Positions 27,173 to 37,178 are shown, counted from the stretch's first letter. The stretch is 64,000 nt of DNA from Psychrobacter sp. FDAARGOS_221 (GCF_002313155.2 NZ_NWFK02000001.1:744001-808000), one strand, 5' to 3'. Notes: a model not told the origin generated them from the letters alone. Numbers and translations: made by a program.

Positions 27173-30100
27173 TTAGCCCTCTTGGTTTACATGTTTAGAA
27201 AAATGGGTTAACAAGTCACGCACCACTGTTACCCTCTGCTGCGGTGTTTCAAGCTTATCGGGGTTGGTATATCGTATTCCTGATGCCCCATGCATTCGAT
27301 AACGATTGCCATCTGATTGGATTAACTGAATGATAGCTAACGCATCGACTGGTGTATCTGGTGCAAACTCTAACACCACACTATTAGATGTCGCATCAAT
27401 CTTATAAATGGCCAGTGGCTCAGCTTGTACACGCAGCTGATGAATCGCAAACAGCTGCTTGGTCTGATCTGGTAAGGCACCAAAACGGTCTATCATCTCA
27501 GTGCGAATATCAGTCAGCACGTCTTTGTCTTGCGCATTACTAATACGCTTATAGAACAATAAACGCTGTGGCACGTCATTGACATAGTCTTCTGGAATCA
27601 AAGCCGAACAATGCAAATTAATATCACTGGTTAACGACAGTGGCGTATTTAAATCAGGCTCTTTTCCTGCCTTAATGGCCTTAGTTGCGCGCTCCAGCAT
27701 ATCCATATACAGACTAAAGCCGATAGCTTGCATATTACCGCTTTGCTGTTTGCCCAATATCTCGCCTGCACCACGAATCTCTAGGTCTTCGCTCGCCAGC
27801 ATAAAACCTGCCCCTAGCGTATTGGCACGCTCAATCGCAGTCAGACGCTTTTTGGCATCGCCTTTAAGCCCTTTAATAGAAGGCACAAGTAGATAACAGT
27901 ATGCTTGATGGTGACTACGACCCACACGGCCACGCAGCTGGTGCAACTGCGCCAAACCAAACTTATCAGCACGTTCAATGATAATGGTATTGGCGTTTGG
28001 CACATCGATACCGGTCTCAATGATAGTGGTACAGACTAACACGTTAAACTTTTTATGATAAAACTGCTGCATCACCTGCTCAAGACCACGCTCATTCATC
28101 TGACCGTGTGCCACACCAACACGAGCTTCAGGCACCAATTCACGGATATTTTCTGCCATTCGCTCAATACTGGCCACATCATTGTGCAGCAGATACACCT
28201 GACCACCACGTAATAGCTCACGCAAGATAGCCTCTTTCATCAGCTGATCTGTTTTTTGCATCACAAAAGTTTTAATCGCTAAGCGGCGTGCTGGCGGTGT
28301 GGCAATAATCGACATGTCACGCATGCCAGTGAGTGCCATATTCAAGGTTCGTGGAATTGGAGTTGCTGTCATAGACAAGCTATCAACATCGCTTTGTAAG
28401 GCTTTAATACGCTCTTTATGACGCACCCCGAAGCGGTGCTCTTCATCAACAATCATCAAGCCAAGATTGGCAAACTTAACGTCTTTTTGCAGTATTTTAT
28501 GAGTACCGATAACGATATCGACTTTGCCATCAGCTAAGTCTGCCAGCACCTGATCTTGATATTTTTTGCCGCCAAAACGTGACAAGGTTTCAACCCGAAT
28601 CGGCCAATCAGCAAAGCGGTCCTTAAAGTTGTCTTCGTGCTGACCAGCCAGCAAGGTCGTCGGCACCAATACAGCTACTTGATAGCCACTGTTAACCGCA
28701 ATAAATGCAGCGCGCATGGCAACTTCTGTCTTACCAAAGCCGACATCACCACAGATCAGACGATCCATCGGTTTATTCTGCTTCATATCATGCATGACAG
28801 CATCAATTGCATTGGCCTGATCTGGGGTCTCTTCAAAGGCAAATTGACTGGCAAATAGCTCGTACTGCGCAGTATCTACTTTAAAGTGAATGCCCTCTTT
28901 GGCCTGTCGACGTGCCTGCATATTAAGCAGCTCAGCTGCGACATCATGGATTTGCTCTAACGCTTTTTGCTTGGCCTTATCCCATTTACCACTACCAATT
29001 TTATGCAGTGGTGCCAACGCAGGGTCTCCGCCACTATAGCGACTGATAAGCTGTAGATTGGCAACTGGCACATAGATACTGGCATCATCAGCATACTTTA
29101 AATGAATAAACTCTTGCTCGCCCTCACCGACATCAATGGTGACCAGTCCATGATAGCGACCGATGCCTTGATCGATATGCACCACAGGGCTACCCTCGGT
29201 AAGCTCGGTGACACTCTTAATCAAGAATTCTTCTGACACATCACTCTGACGACGTCGACGCGTTTGCAACACTTGTCTACCAAACAGCTGAGTCTCACTA
29301 ATGATAGACAACTGCTGATAGATGACAGCACCACGTTCAATCGGCGCAATGGTCAGGCCAACCGTTGGCTTAGCACCCTCTGCTGTTGACTGTTGTTGAT
29401 ATAAGGGGCTGTGAAGAAAGTCATGAAAGCTATCAAAAGTTTTTACATTCAGCTTATCCTTAAACAGCTCGAGTAAGATTTCACGGCGACCAGCCGTTTC
29501 TGCTACTACCAATATCGGACGCTGTGTTTGGCTTTGATTTTCGGTATCTATCTGATTCGCAGCATCTGTCTGCTTAACGGCTTCGATTAGTGCCTGCTCG
29601 GCCTCCGCTTCGCCCCAGTGACCACTGGCATAGGTAAGCAGCTCTGCTAACGGCTCAGCTTTTTGATGACTCACTGGCAGCTCTGGTGTGTTCAGTGCAG
29701 GCAAACGCACCTTACCAGTTTGCGAAATATCCGCACTGGCTAAGTCTTTCTGGCTTAAAAGGATTCGAGGATAGTCATTTAGCTTTTGATTGACCTCATT
29801 ACTGGGCAAATACAGCAGCGTTGGATCCAAGATAGGCTTATCAATATCGTGACGGCGCTCTTCATAGCGACGTTGTATTTGAGACCAATAATCGGCTTGG
29901 GTTTCTGCACTATTTTCATCAATGATAAACAGCGCATCTTTAGGTAAATAGGAGAATAAATGACCAGTTTGATTCCAATCCTCTAACTCAAAAAACAGCG
30001 GCTGATAATACTCAAGACCACTGCTGGCAATACCGGCCATGACATCTTTGTGCAGCTCAAATTTTCGACTGCTCACTTTCGGGAACATGGCAGCAAAGTT

Positions 30101-30952
30101 GGTACGGAAAGTCTCTTTACCGTCTTCAAGCGGAAACTCTTTGGCCGGCAAGATTTGAAACTGAGTAATCGGCTTAGACACATCTGGCAGCTTATGCAGC
30201 AGCGATAAAGATTCTACGGTCAGATCGTGGCGACTGGCAGTATCTGCATCAGATTGACCAGCTACCAAGTCAACCAGCGTTTGAGTCGATAAGGTGCGCT
30301 GGGTCTGAGGATTAAAGAAGCGGATGGTTTCAATTTCATCATCGAATAAATCCAAACGCAGTGGAAATGGCTGACCCATCGCAAAGATATCAATCACACT
30401 ACCACGAACCGCAAACTCACCTGGCTCAAACACATTATCAACCGCACGATAGCCTGCCGCGGTTAACATTTCACGCTGCGCTTCAATATCGAAGATATCA
30501 CCGACACTCAAGTCAAAGTGCTGGCCAATCAACCAGCTTGGCGGTGCCATGCGCTGCATTAGGGTTTGAATGCTAATGAGTAAAATGCCACTTTTAGGCA
30601 TATCAGTCAGAAGATTGATACGCTCACTGACAATGTCTTGATGCGGTGACAGCTCGTCATAGGTCAAAGTTTCCCAGTCTGGGAATACATAGGCATCAAC
30701 ACCGCAAAACGCCAATTCAGTTTCAATTTGATTGAGCTGATTTTGGTCCTTGGTGACCACCACTTTTAAGCGATTGGCAACATCAGCGACCGGGCAGTTG
30801 GATAAGCTTGCTAACCACAGGCTACCTGCTGCACTATGCGCAGGATATAGCCAGCGCCGCTGCGCATTGTCTATTGGAAATAATTGCTCATTAACAGCAG
30901 TAAACATCTTGGTAAGCGGATGCGCAGGTTGGTTAGGCGTTAGTTTCGGCAT
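27173..30952 (-). CDS. mfd: Transcription-repair coupling factor Mfd
   Basis: Mfd displaces stalled RNA polymerase at DNA lesions and recruits UvrA. Domains in order: UvrB-homology region (N-terminal third), RNA-polymerase-interacting domain around GSPVVHIDQGIGRYHGL, RecG-like translocase with Walker A GDVGFGKTEVAMRA and DEEHRFGV, helicase C domain with QLRGRVGRSHHQAYCYLL, and a C-terminal TRCF domain. At 1259 aa it is about 110 longer than E. coli Mfd; the extra includes a Gln/Asn/Thr-rich segment (DAANQIDTENQSQTQRP) in the middle. It is preceded by a 403-bp gap and is probably monocistronic. Confidence 0.97.
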   Translation of the reverse strand: MPKLTPNQPAHPLTKMFTAVNEQLFPIDNAQRRWLYPAHSAAGSLWLASLSNCPVADVANRLKVVVTKDQNQLNQIETELAFCGVDAYVFPDWETLTYDELSPHQDIVSERINLLTDMPKSGILLISIQTLMQRMAPPSWLIGQHFDLSVGDIFDIEAQREMLTAAGYRAVDNVFEPGEFAVRGSVIDIFAMGQPFPLRLDLFDDEIETIRFFNPQTQRTLSTQTLVDLVAGQSDADTASRHDLTVESLSLLHKLPDVSKPITQFQILPAKEFPLEDGKETFRTNFAAMFPKVSSRKFELHKDVMAGIASSGLEYYQPLFFELEDWNQTGHLFSYLPKDALFIIDENSAETQADYWSQIQRRYEERRHDIDKPILDPTLLYLPSNEVNQKLNDYPRILLSQKDLASADISQTGKVRLPALNTPELPVSHQKAEPLAELLTYASGHWGEAEAEQALIEAVKQTDAANQIDTENQSQTQRPILVVAETAGRREILLELFKDKLNVKTFDSFHDFLHSPLYQQQSTAEGAKPTVGLTIAPIERGAVIYQQLSIISETQLFGRQVLQTRRRRQSDVSEEFLIKSVTELTEGSPVVHIDQGIGRYHGLVTIDVGEGEQEFIHLKYADDASIYVPVANLQLISRYSGGDPALAPLHKIGSGKWDKAKQKALEQIHDVAAELLNMQARRQAKEGIHFKVDTAQYELFASQFAFEETPDQANAIDAVMHDMKQNKPMDRLICGDVGFGKTEVAMRAAFIAVNSGYQVAVLVPTTLLAGQHEDNFKDRFADWPIRVETLSRFGGKKYQDQVLADLADGKVDIVIGTHKILQKDVKFANLGLMIVDEEHRFGVRHKERIKALQSDVDSLSMTATPIPRTLNMALTGMRDMSIIATPPARRLAIKTFVMQKTDQLMKEAILRELLRGGQVYLLHNDVASIERMAENIRELVPEARVGVAHGQMNERGLEQVMQQFYHKKFNVLVCTTIIETGIDVPNANTIIIERADKFGLAQLHQLRGRVGRSHHQAYCYLLVPSIKGLKGDAKKRLTAIERANTLGAGFMLASEDLEIRGAGEILGKQQSGNMQAIGFSLYMDMLERATKAIKAGKEPDLNTPLSLTSDINLHCSALIPEDYVNDVPQRLLFYKRISNAQDKDVLTDIRTEMIDRFGALPDQTKQLFAIHQLRVQAEPLAIYKIDATSNSVVLEFAPDTPVDALAIIQLIQSDGNRYRMHGASGIRYTNPDKLETPQQRVTVVRDLLTHFSKHVNQEG

Positions 30953-31355
30953 GATATTGTGACTTTTATCCTTTTTTATAAAAAATAAGACGCTAATCTA
31001 TTAAAATCAATAAGGTATTAATAATGATAAAAATAACATTGTATAAAACAACGAAAGCAAACTTAACTATTTCAGTTAATACGAACTAGCACTTCAGGTA
31101 TAACAAACGAAAACCATCTAAAATAAACAGGCAGGTCATTCATTTGAATAAATAGCAAAACTGACAGCAAAAACATGTCATAAAAAAAGAAAACCACAAT
31201 TTAGGGACATACCCTTTGGCATACCCCTAACCGTATTAATTTTCTGTATTAACTATTTCAATGGTTATTTAATAGTCACTTTTAGTAGTGAGTTTTATAT
31301 AGTCACTCTTTTATGTGACAAGTACTCTAATCCACTGGCTGTTTTCAAAAAACCT
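30953..31355. other. Gene-free region between rraA and mfd
   Basis: Very AT-rich with no ORF I can support. It holds a 6-bp inverted repeat TTAGGG / CCCTAA and a set of GTCAC / GTGAC half-sites (about 31270-31320) that could form small hairpins at the 3' end of the rraA transcript. It must contain the mfd promoter, but no convincing -35/-10 pair stands out. Confidence 0.35.
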
Positions 31356-31880
31356 TTATAGCAGTGGCTTATCGCTGGCAATGATACCGTTGTTATCCGC
31401 ATACACATGCATGCCTGAATTTAAAGTCAAATCACCAAAGCTAATTTCTAGATCTGTCTGACCTTCACCGCGGCGGGTTGATTTGCGAGGGATACAGCCC
31501 AATGCCATCACACCGATATCCATCTGTGCCATATCATCGACATCGCGCACACAGCCATAAACAATGACACCGGCCCAACCATTATCAATGGCTGATTGAG
31601 CAATCATATCTCCAAGCAGTGCACAGCGCATTGAGCCACCGCCATCAACAACCAGCACTTTGCCGTCACCATTGGCATCACGTCCGTCACTATTTAACAG
31701 CTCTTTAACACGGCTATTGTCTTCAAAACATTTAACAGTGACAATCTCACCGCAAAACTTATCTTTACCGCCAAAGCTATAAAAAGACTTGCCTTCGATG
31801 TTAGGCAGGCATACTTGGCTTTCAGGGTTGGCATCTAATAGATCACAAGTTACAAAGTCAGTTTTGGTCATGTTAGTCAT
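31356..31880 (-). CDS. rraA: Regulator of ribonuclease activity A (RraA family)
   Basis: In E. coli RraA binds RNase E and inhibits mRNA decay. The fold is related to class II aldolases, and some homologues are oxaloacetate decarboxylase/aldolases. The 174-residue protein has the typical VDGGGSMRCALLGDMIAQ and GVIVYGCVRDVDDM motifs and LGCIPRKSTRRGEG. The second Arg/Asp pair (GCVRDVD) is the substrate/metal site in enzymatic members, so an aldolase activity cannot be excluded. GGGA precedes the ATG. Confidence 0.93.
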   Translation of the reverse strand: MTNMTKTDFVTCDLLDANPESQVCLPNIEGKSFYSFGGKDKFCGEIVTVKCFEDNSRVKELLNSDGRDANGDGKVLVVDGGGSMRCALLGDMIAQSAIDNGWAGVIVYGCVRDVDDMAQMDIGVMALGCIPRKSTRRGEGQTDLEISFGDLTLNSGMHVYADNNGIIASDKPLL

Positions 31881-32027
31881 GGCTATTTATTCCCTTATAT
31901 AGTTGTTCGTTATTGACTGTCGTTAGTTATAAAACTAGATATAAAGTTGGATATGATGTTGGTTAACTTGAGCTAAAACATCATTGATAAAACGATACGT
32001 ATCACTACCGTTTATAACAATGATAGT

Positions 32028-32735
32028 TTAAAGCTGCGTCATTGTCAGCAGCTGTTTATTGTCAATCACAGTGACCTGGTTCGGCTGCTCAGCATACCTA
32101 TCTTGTTTGATAAACTTGTGACGCTCGTGCAAATCTTGCGCACACAACACCATTGCTGCTGCCACACGCTGTGCTTCAATAGGTCGATATTTCATTGTTT
32201 TTGGTACCAAAGGCGAGAACAATTTGTACGCCGCCTGAGCACCATTTTCTAATAGACGACCTTTGTGCTTACCTAACAATAAAGAAGGACGGAAAATCAA
32301 TAACTGCTTAAATCCAAGCGCGCGCACATCGGTCTCAAGCTCTGCTTTGACTCTATTGTAAAAAAACCGGCTGTCACTGTCCGCGCCTAATGCTGACAAT
32401 AAAAAGAAGCGCTGCACCCCTTTTTCACGGCAACTGTTAGCAAAGCTTAAATTGTAATCGTAATCAATACGTCTGAAATCTTCTTCACTACCGGCCTGCT
32501 TCATGGTAGTACCCAAACAAGTGAAGGCATCAGTATCGGCACCAATAGCGATACCCGACATGACCTCTTCTAAGTTGCTAAAATCACCCAGTTGATAAAA
32601 CTGCATACTGGCTGAAATGTGCTCAGGCGGCTTTCTTGCGATAATAATCAAACTGTCGTACATCAAACTAAGCTGGCGAACCAAATGTCGCCCTACCAGC
32701 CCTGTTGCGCCTATTACTATGGCTTTACGCTTCAT
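32028..32735 (-). CDS. TIP30/HTATIP2-like NAD(P)-binding reductase (atypical SDR)
   Basis: The 235-residue protein has an N-terminal Rossmann fold with GATGLVG (8-14), IIIARKP after the second strand as in NADP-binding proteins, FTCLGTTMKQAGS, the active-site-like YNRVKAELE (Tyr-x-x-x-Lys) and LIFRPSLLLGKHKG. This is the layout of atypical short-chain dehydrogenases called HTATIP2/TIP30-like. Substrate unknown. AGG lies about nine bases before the ATG. It is on the same strand as rraA, 147 bases upstream of it, so co-transcription is possible. Confidence 0.85.
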   Translation of the reverse strand: MKRKAIVIGATGLVGRHLVRQLSLMYDSLIIIARKPPEHISASMQFYQLGDFSNLEEVMSGIAIGADTDAFTCLGTTMKQAGSEEDFRRIDYDYNLSFANSCREKGVQRFFLLSALGADSDSRFFYNRVKAELETDVRALGFKQLLIFRPSLLLGKHKGRLLENGAQAAYKLFSPLVPKTMKYRPIEAQRVAAAMVLCAQDLHERHKFIKQDRYAEQPNQVTVIDNKQLLTMTQL

Positions 32736-33187
32736 AAATGATACCTATTTGATAACGTGATATCGTCATACTTACAGCACGAATACCTTGGATGTGGCCT
32801 GATAACCACAACTGACTTTTAAATTTATATAACCACATAGCGCAGGATAATTAAACAAGCAGCTTGTATTTTTTTATTACAAAGCCTGTTTAAACCCTTA
32901 ACAACCCTACGCTTAAATACTTTTCAAACTGTTCTTATTGAGTTTTAACTTGGGTCATCATTAAATATTATGTTGTGTCACGAAAGCTCTATAACTGGTC
33001 TTAAATGATTTTAACCTACGCCAAAACTGTCGAAATATTATAATTTTTAAACGGGCAAAATTGTCAAACTATCACCCCTGTCACTGTGATGTTCTCAAGA
33101 GCTTAACGAATAGCAGCAGATTACTGTAAACATTTTTCACTAATGGCTCAATCAGTTATTGGCTCCTGAAATCATTTGATACAAAGC
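32736..33187. other. Gene-free region upstream of the rpsF promoter
   Basis: AT-rich divergent gap between the TIP30-like gene and the ribosomal operon. No ORF, strong hairpin or repeat that I can support. Confidence 0.4.
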
Positions 33188-33216
33188 TTGTCAAAAGCTG
33201 GTATAACTGGTATAAT
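33188..33216 (+). promoter_or_regulatory. rpsF operon promoter
   Basis: TTGTCA (33188-33193), 17-bp spacer, extended-type TGG then TATAAT (33211-33216). Transcription would start near 33223, leaving a leader of about 155 nt. Confidence 0.75.
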
Positions 33217-33324
33217 CCCGCGCTTTATAGCAATAAGTAAATTATTTTGTTATTGTTCTAATTCTAAAACAATAACAGCTATTTATTTCACCGTAGATGC
33301 ACCTTATTCTGCATCTGCTATAAA

Positions 33325-33371
33325 TCTCCTTGCTGTTGACATGGGGTCAATGGCTACTAATCCGTAAGGAG
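33325..33371 (+). promoter_or_regulatory. Candidate S6:S18-binding leader of rpsF
   Basis: In the rpsF leader CTCCTT (33326-33331) can pair with the Shine-Dalgarno AAGGAG (33366-33371), enclosing a small hairpin TTGAC / GTCAA (33336-33350). A CCG triplet (33362-33364) sits next to the closing stem. Many bacteria have an autoregulatory S6:S18 motif in this leader with an exposed CCG that mimics the S18 site on 16S rRNA. The pairings are visible here; the function is inference. Confidence 0.45.
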
Positions 33372-33377
33372 TCTTAA

Positions 33378-33773
33378 ATGCGACATTACGAAGTGGTGCT
33401 TATCGTACACCCTGACCAAAGCGACCAAGTAGTCGGAATGGTTGAGCGATATATCAAATTAGTTCAAGACAACAATGGCATGGTTCATCGTCTTGAAGAC
33501 TGGGGCCGTCGTCAGTTGGCGTATCCAATTAACAAAATCCATAAAGCACACTATGTTCTATTTAACATAGAGTGTGATGGTGACACTCTAGCAGAGCTTG
33601 AAGAGCTATTCCGTTATAACGACGCTATTATCCGTAGCCTAGTTGTTCGTCGTGAAGACGCTATCACTGAGCCATCTCAACTAGCGAAAAGTGCTGATGA
33701 GAAGCGTGCTCGTAAAGCGCCTCAAACCGACAACGATCAGGATAATGAGTCTAACGACGATTCTGACGACTAA
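33378..33773 (+). CDS. rpsF: 30S ribosomal protein S6
   Basis: S6 binds with S18 to the central domain of 16S rRNA. The N-terminus [18 protein letters not shown] and the core [26 protein letters not shown] are typical. The C-terminus after residue 105 is long, charged and acidic ([14 protein letters not shown]), the region that receives added glutamates by RimK in E. coli. AAGGAG is six bases before the ATG. First gene of rpsF-rpsR-rplI. Confidence 0.97.
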   Translation: MRHYEVVLIVHPDQSDQVVGMVERYIKLVQDNNGMVHRLEDWGRRQLAYPINKIHKAHYVLFNIECDGDTLAELEELFRYNDAIIRSLVVRREDAITEPSQLAKSADEKRARKAPQTDNDQDNESNDDSDD

Positions 33774-33799
33774 TTTAAGCTCATTTAAGGAGAAGATCC

Positions 33800-34027
33800 A
33801 TGGCACGTTTTTATCGCCGTCGCAAATTTTGCCGTTTTACCGCTGAAGGTATTACTCACATCGACTATAAAGATGTTGAACTATTAAAACAATACATCAG
33901 TGACAATGGTAAAATTGTTCCTAGCCGTATCACTGGTACGTCTAACAAATATCAGCGTCAATTAGCAACTGCTATCAAACAAGCTCGTTACTTAGCATTG
34001 CTTCCATACACTGACAACCATAAGTAA
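33800..34027 (+). CDS. rpsR: 30S ribosomal protein S18
   Basis: The S18 partner of S6. The 75-residue protein begins [17 protein letters not shown], then [27 protein letters not shown] and the basic C-terminus with [21 protein letters not shown] precedes the ATG. It is 26 bases after rpsF. The gene priB, often between them in enterobacteria, is absent. Confidence 0.98.
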   Translation: MARFYRRRKFCRFTAEGITHIDYKDVELLKQYISDNGKIVPSRITGTSNKYQRQLATAIKQARYLALLPYTDNHK

Positions 34028-34046
34028 GCCAACTTAGGAGTGACTC

Positions 34047-34559
34047 ATGCAAGTTATTTTATTACAGCGTATCGTCAACCTTGGTAAACTTGGCGAAACT
34101 GTGGATGTAAAAGCAGGATACGGTCGTAACTACCTTATCCCACAAGGTAAAGCATTACCAGCAACACCAGCAAACGTTGAAAGATTTGAAGCACGTCGTG
34201 CTGAACTTGAAGCTATCGAAGCTGAAGAGTTAGCCGCTGCTCAAAAACGTGCTGAAGCATTAACTGACGTTAACGTTATCATGCGCGCTAAATCTGGTGA
34301 AGACGGTAAACTATTTGGTTCTATCGGTACTCGCGACATCGCTGATGCCCTAACCAAATCAGGTCTTGAAGTTGACCGTTCTGAAGTTAAACTACCAGAA
34401 GGTACTTTACGTCAAGTTGGCGAATACAATGTTGATATCCAGCTACACCACGATATCTTCGCTAACATCCTAGTAACCATTCTTTCTGAAGATGGTAACG
34501 TACAAGCAGCGACTCAGCAGCAAGAAGAGCAACAAGAAGCCGCTGAAGAAGAAGAGTAA
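34047..34559 (+). CDS. rplI: 50S ribosomal protein L9
   Basis: L9 binds 23S rRNA near the base of the L1 stalk. The N-terminal domain [36 protein letters not shown] is followed by the long connecting helix and the C-terminal domain ([14 protein letters not shown]). Compared with the 149-residue E. coli protein it has about 20 extra C-terminal residues, Gln/Glu-rich ([13 protein letters not shown]). AGGAG precedes the ATG. Last gene of the operon. Confidence 0.97.
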   Translation: MQVILLQRIVNLGKLGETVDVKAGYGRNYLIPQGKALPATPANVERFEARRAELEAIEAEELAAAQKRAEALTDVNVIMRAKSGEDGKLFGSIGTRDIADALTKSGLEVDRSEVKLPEGTLRQVGEYNVDIQLHHDIFANILVTILSEDGNVQAATQQQEEQQEAAEEEE

Positions 34560-34629
34560 TTCCTTCTTTTTAAGTACGTACTAAGATATAAAGTACAAAT
34601 AGACTGGTTGTAATTAAACCAGTTGAATA

Positions 34630-34655
34630 AAAAAGTCAGCTTCGGCTGGCTTTTT
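34630..34655 (+). terminator. rplI operon terminator
   Basis: GTCAGC-ttcg-GCTGGC, a UUCG tetraloop hairpin flanked by A-run and T-run. An additional ACTGGTT / AACCAGT hairpin lies just upstream (34603-34623). Confidence 0.85.
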
Positions 34656-34731
34656 TAATGTCCAAATAAACCTATTATGTCTATAAGAGTATGCATATGA
34701 GTGCTGGCATAGCACAGTTATCCGCTCTATC

Positions 34732-34760
34732 TTGCATAGTAGGCAATATTTATGTATAAT
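34732..34760 (+). promoter_or_regulatory. ssrA promoter
   Basis: TTGCAT (34732-34737), 17-bp spacer, TATAAT (34755-34760), 14 bases before the mature tmRNA 5' end. Confidence 0.75.
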
Positions 34761-34773
34761 GTCTCGTTCCATT

Positions 34774-35131
34774 GGGGATGTTCTGGCTTCGACGCTGGTG
34801 ATGAAACTCAATGATGCATGTCGAGAGTATATGTCCTCTCGTAAATCAAACATATATTGTTATAGTCGCAAACGACGAAACTTACGCTCTAGCAGCTTAA
34901 ACCCTGCTTACTCCTCTGCCCTTTACCCATAGTGGGTTAGACGAGTTGAAGCGCACGCATATGGGTTCGCTCAAATATCTGCCTTAGGTATTTGGGTTCA
35001 AACTTAAAGGATCGCCCTATCCAACCTGACTGTCGGTTCGGTGCGGGTTAAAACCAAAGACAGACCCTAAACATGTAGAGTCATGAGCGTAGTGCTGGCG
35101 GACGCGGGTTCAACTCCCGCCATCTCCACCA
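34774..35131 (+). ncRNA. ssrA: Transfer-messenger RNA (tmRNA)
   Basis: tmRNA rescues stalled ribosomes and tags the incomplete protein for degradation. The 5' end GGGGATG pairs with CATCTCC before the encoded ACCA at the 3' end, forming the alanyl acceptor stem; GGTTCAACTCCCGCC forms the T arm. The tag frame runs from GCA at 34868 to TAA at 34898-34900 and encodes ANDETYALAA, the usual gammaproteobacterial degradation tag. The single-piece form is about 358 nt. Confidence 0.97.
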
Positions 35132-35163
35132 AATATTGTAAGTGATATAAGTATATAAAATTC

Positions 35164-35183
35164 AGCCCCTCGATTGAGGGGCT
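35164..35183 (+). terminator. ssrA terminator
   Basis: A perfect 8-bp stem AGCCCCTC / GAGGGGCT with gatt loop and eight T. Confidence 0.92.
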
Positions 35184-35455
35184 TTTTTTTGCCATCAATT
35201 CGGCTAAGAATTTTGTTAACTCATTGTTTTAACTGGTTTTAATATAACAACGCAACACCCTTCCAATATAATCAAACCTTTAATACTGGTGACCATCTAT
35301 AGTTAACTCATATTTTAAAATACCGGTTATTTAACCAACTATTCTAGTTCTGAGCAATAATTGTTGGTATTTTTGTTGGTAGTGGCCGTTAAAAGCTATG
35401 ACACTCTGTTATTATCGATAGTTAAAAGTCAAAATACCAAATTCTAAGGACAGAT

Positions 35456-36337
35456 ATGCTATCGCTTTCAAGAATGATATTAACCCCCTTATTGTGTACC
35501 AGCATGCTATGCAGCATCAGCAGCCATGCAAATACAGACAATACCCGTGCGTTGCATATAACACCAGAGCCTGCGGTTGTCGCTCAATGTCATGCACAGC
35601 ATCAAGCACCTACCCTACCTATCATAAAACGTAGTCAGCCGCTAGTTGTGAATAAAGAACACGCTGAAGGCTTAGAGAAAGGGCACCGATTTGCGCAGAA
35701 GTATATCTTATCGACGGATCCCACTGACCCGCCACATCGCTTTTATTTTGGTTCTGATGATGAGTTTGTTGCTTTGCTTGGGACGGATAGTTTTTCATTA
35801 GAAGAGGCGACACACTTTTTGTCAGGCTTATATCGAGCCTATATAACAGGGGAATATATACCTAGAGATGATGATGAAGCGATCATTTATTTGTCCAGAG
35901 TTATCGATTATTGGGAACTAGAAAATCCTGGCAACATATCAGGTTTAGCCTATCTTGTCGCTGTGTACTCCTTAACAGACAGTGATGATTTTGCCTTATT
36001 GGAGGGTAATGATGCTGTATTATCCGATACTGATGCCTCATTTGATGATGAGCTTGAAAAGAGTTTGTTCGCTATACTTGCAAAAGCCGGCTCTAAAGAT
36101 GCTCAGGCGGTACTCATAAAAGAGATGTTAAAAGACAGTGATCCTACTTGTCGTGAGGTTTTAATATCTGATTTGATCGCCTTGGCTGATAAAGGCAGCC
36201 CTAAGGCCATCGATATTCTTGCCGACACCTATGAGGCGCTAAATAATGAATATCCAAATCAATATGAGAAGCAGATGGATTATTGGCAACAGCAAGCTAA
36301 AAAGTTCCCTGTTGTTAACAATACAACTCGGATCTAG
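35456..36337 (+). CDS. Uncharacterised secreted protein with Sel1-like helical repeats
   Basis: I do not recognise a named family. The 293-residue product has a signal peptide (hydrophobic 8-24, likely cleavage after SSHA). The mature part is acidic and helical. The C-terminal half (about 130-285) looks like degenerate Sel1/TPR-type repeats: AIIYLSRVIDYWELENPG, KAGSKDAQAVLIKEML, DKGSPKAIDILADTYEAL, MDYWQQQAKK. Such proteins usually bind other proteins in the periplasm. AAGGA lies about eight bases before the ATG. It sits just past tmRNA, a common site for strain-variable genes, but I see no integrase or duplicated tmRNA end. Confidence 0.6.
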   Translation: MLSLSRMILTPLLCTSMLCSISSHANTDNTRALHITPEPAVVAQCHAQHQAPTLPIIKRSQPLVVNKEHAEGLEKGHRFAQKYILSTDPTDPPHRFYFGSDDEFVALLGTDSFSLEEATHFLSGLYRAYITGEYIPRDDDEAIIYLSRVIDYWELENPGNISGLAYLVAVYSLTDSDDFALLEGNDAVLSDTDASFDDELEKSLFAILAKAGSKDAQAVLIKEMLKDSDPTCREVLISDLIALADKGSPKAIDILADTYEALNNEYPNQYEKQMDYWQQQAKKFPVVNNTTRI

Positions 36338-36488
36338 CCCAACGTCATTCACACTCATATTTGCATTAATCTGATGCTTTGTTTTAAACAAACCAATCTT
36401 AATAACCTGTTTAAATTTTGCTAAATACTCACTTTATTTTATAATATGTTTCTTTATTTTACTAAAAATTAATATTTAGGGGATAAGT

Positions 36489-37130
36489 GTGAAGAAACCT
36501 TTTATATGGATTGCTGCTATTGTTGTCATTATTGCCGCCTATTTATATGCCTCACCTTATTTGGCGTTAAGAAGCATTAAAAATGCAGCCTTAGAAGGCA
36601 ATGCTGACGTGTTGTCAGAACATATTGACTTTCCAAGCGTCAAACAAAGTCTAAAAGATCAAATCAATGCTCAGCTGATGAAAGAAGTGGCTAAAGAGGA
36701 CGCAGATGGTTTTGAAGCATTAGGTGCTATGCTAGCGACTGCGATGATAGACCCTATTGTTGATAGCATCGTTACTCCTGAAGGTATCGCTATGATGGTG
36801 CAAGGCAAAGAACCTTTGCAGCAAGATGACGCTGAAGACGAGTCAAAAGACGCTACAGAAGCAATGGAGGCTGAGCTTAACCCCAATATAGACTACAAAA
36901 CAGGCTATGTTAGCTACAAGACCTTCAAAGTCACTTTATCTAATAAAGACCATGATGGTGAACCTATGGACATCATCATGCGCCGTGATGGTTTAGGTTG
37001 GAAGGTAACACGTATCGCTCTACCAGCCGATACTTTTGATAATAATGGATCAGAAATTGACGATGCTGCAGATTTAGCATTAGAGGAAATGTTTGATTTT
37101 GGCGAAGATGAATCGCTAAGTTTGAATTAA
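36489..37130 (+). CDS. DUF2939 family membrane-anchored protein
   Basis: The 213-residue protein has one N-terminal membrane segment (5-23) and an outside domain with the pattern LALRSIKNAALEGNADVLSEHIDFPSVKQSLKDQ, typical of DUF2939, a proteobacterial family without known function. The middle (about 105-130) is acidic; the C-terminal part (YVSYKTFKVTLSN ... WKVTRIALP) is beta-rich. The start is GTG with AGGGGAT upstream. A strong terminator follows. Confidence 0.8.
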   Translation: MKKPFIWIAAIVVIIAAYLYASPYLALRSIKNAALEGNADVLSEHIDFPSVKQSLKDQINAQLMKEVAKEDADGFEALGAMLATAMIDPIVDSIVTPEGIAMMVQGKEPLQQDDAEDESKDATEAMEAELNPNIDYKTGYVSYKTFKVTLSNKDHDGEPMDIIMRRDGLGWKVTRIALPADTFDNNGSEIDDAADLALEEMFDFGEDESLSLN

Positions 37131-37178
37131 AAACCAGTGACTAATCATCACAATACATAAATTATCTAAATGAATAAA

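Noticed and set aside
33176..33367. A 63-residue ORF ending before rpsF
   Set aside because: It covers the promoter and leader of the ribosomal operon; no ribosome site or family features.
34774..35455. An integrated genomic island at the tmRNA 3' end
   Set aside because: No integrase, no duplicated ssrA end and no clear change in base composition were seen in the following genes.
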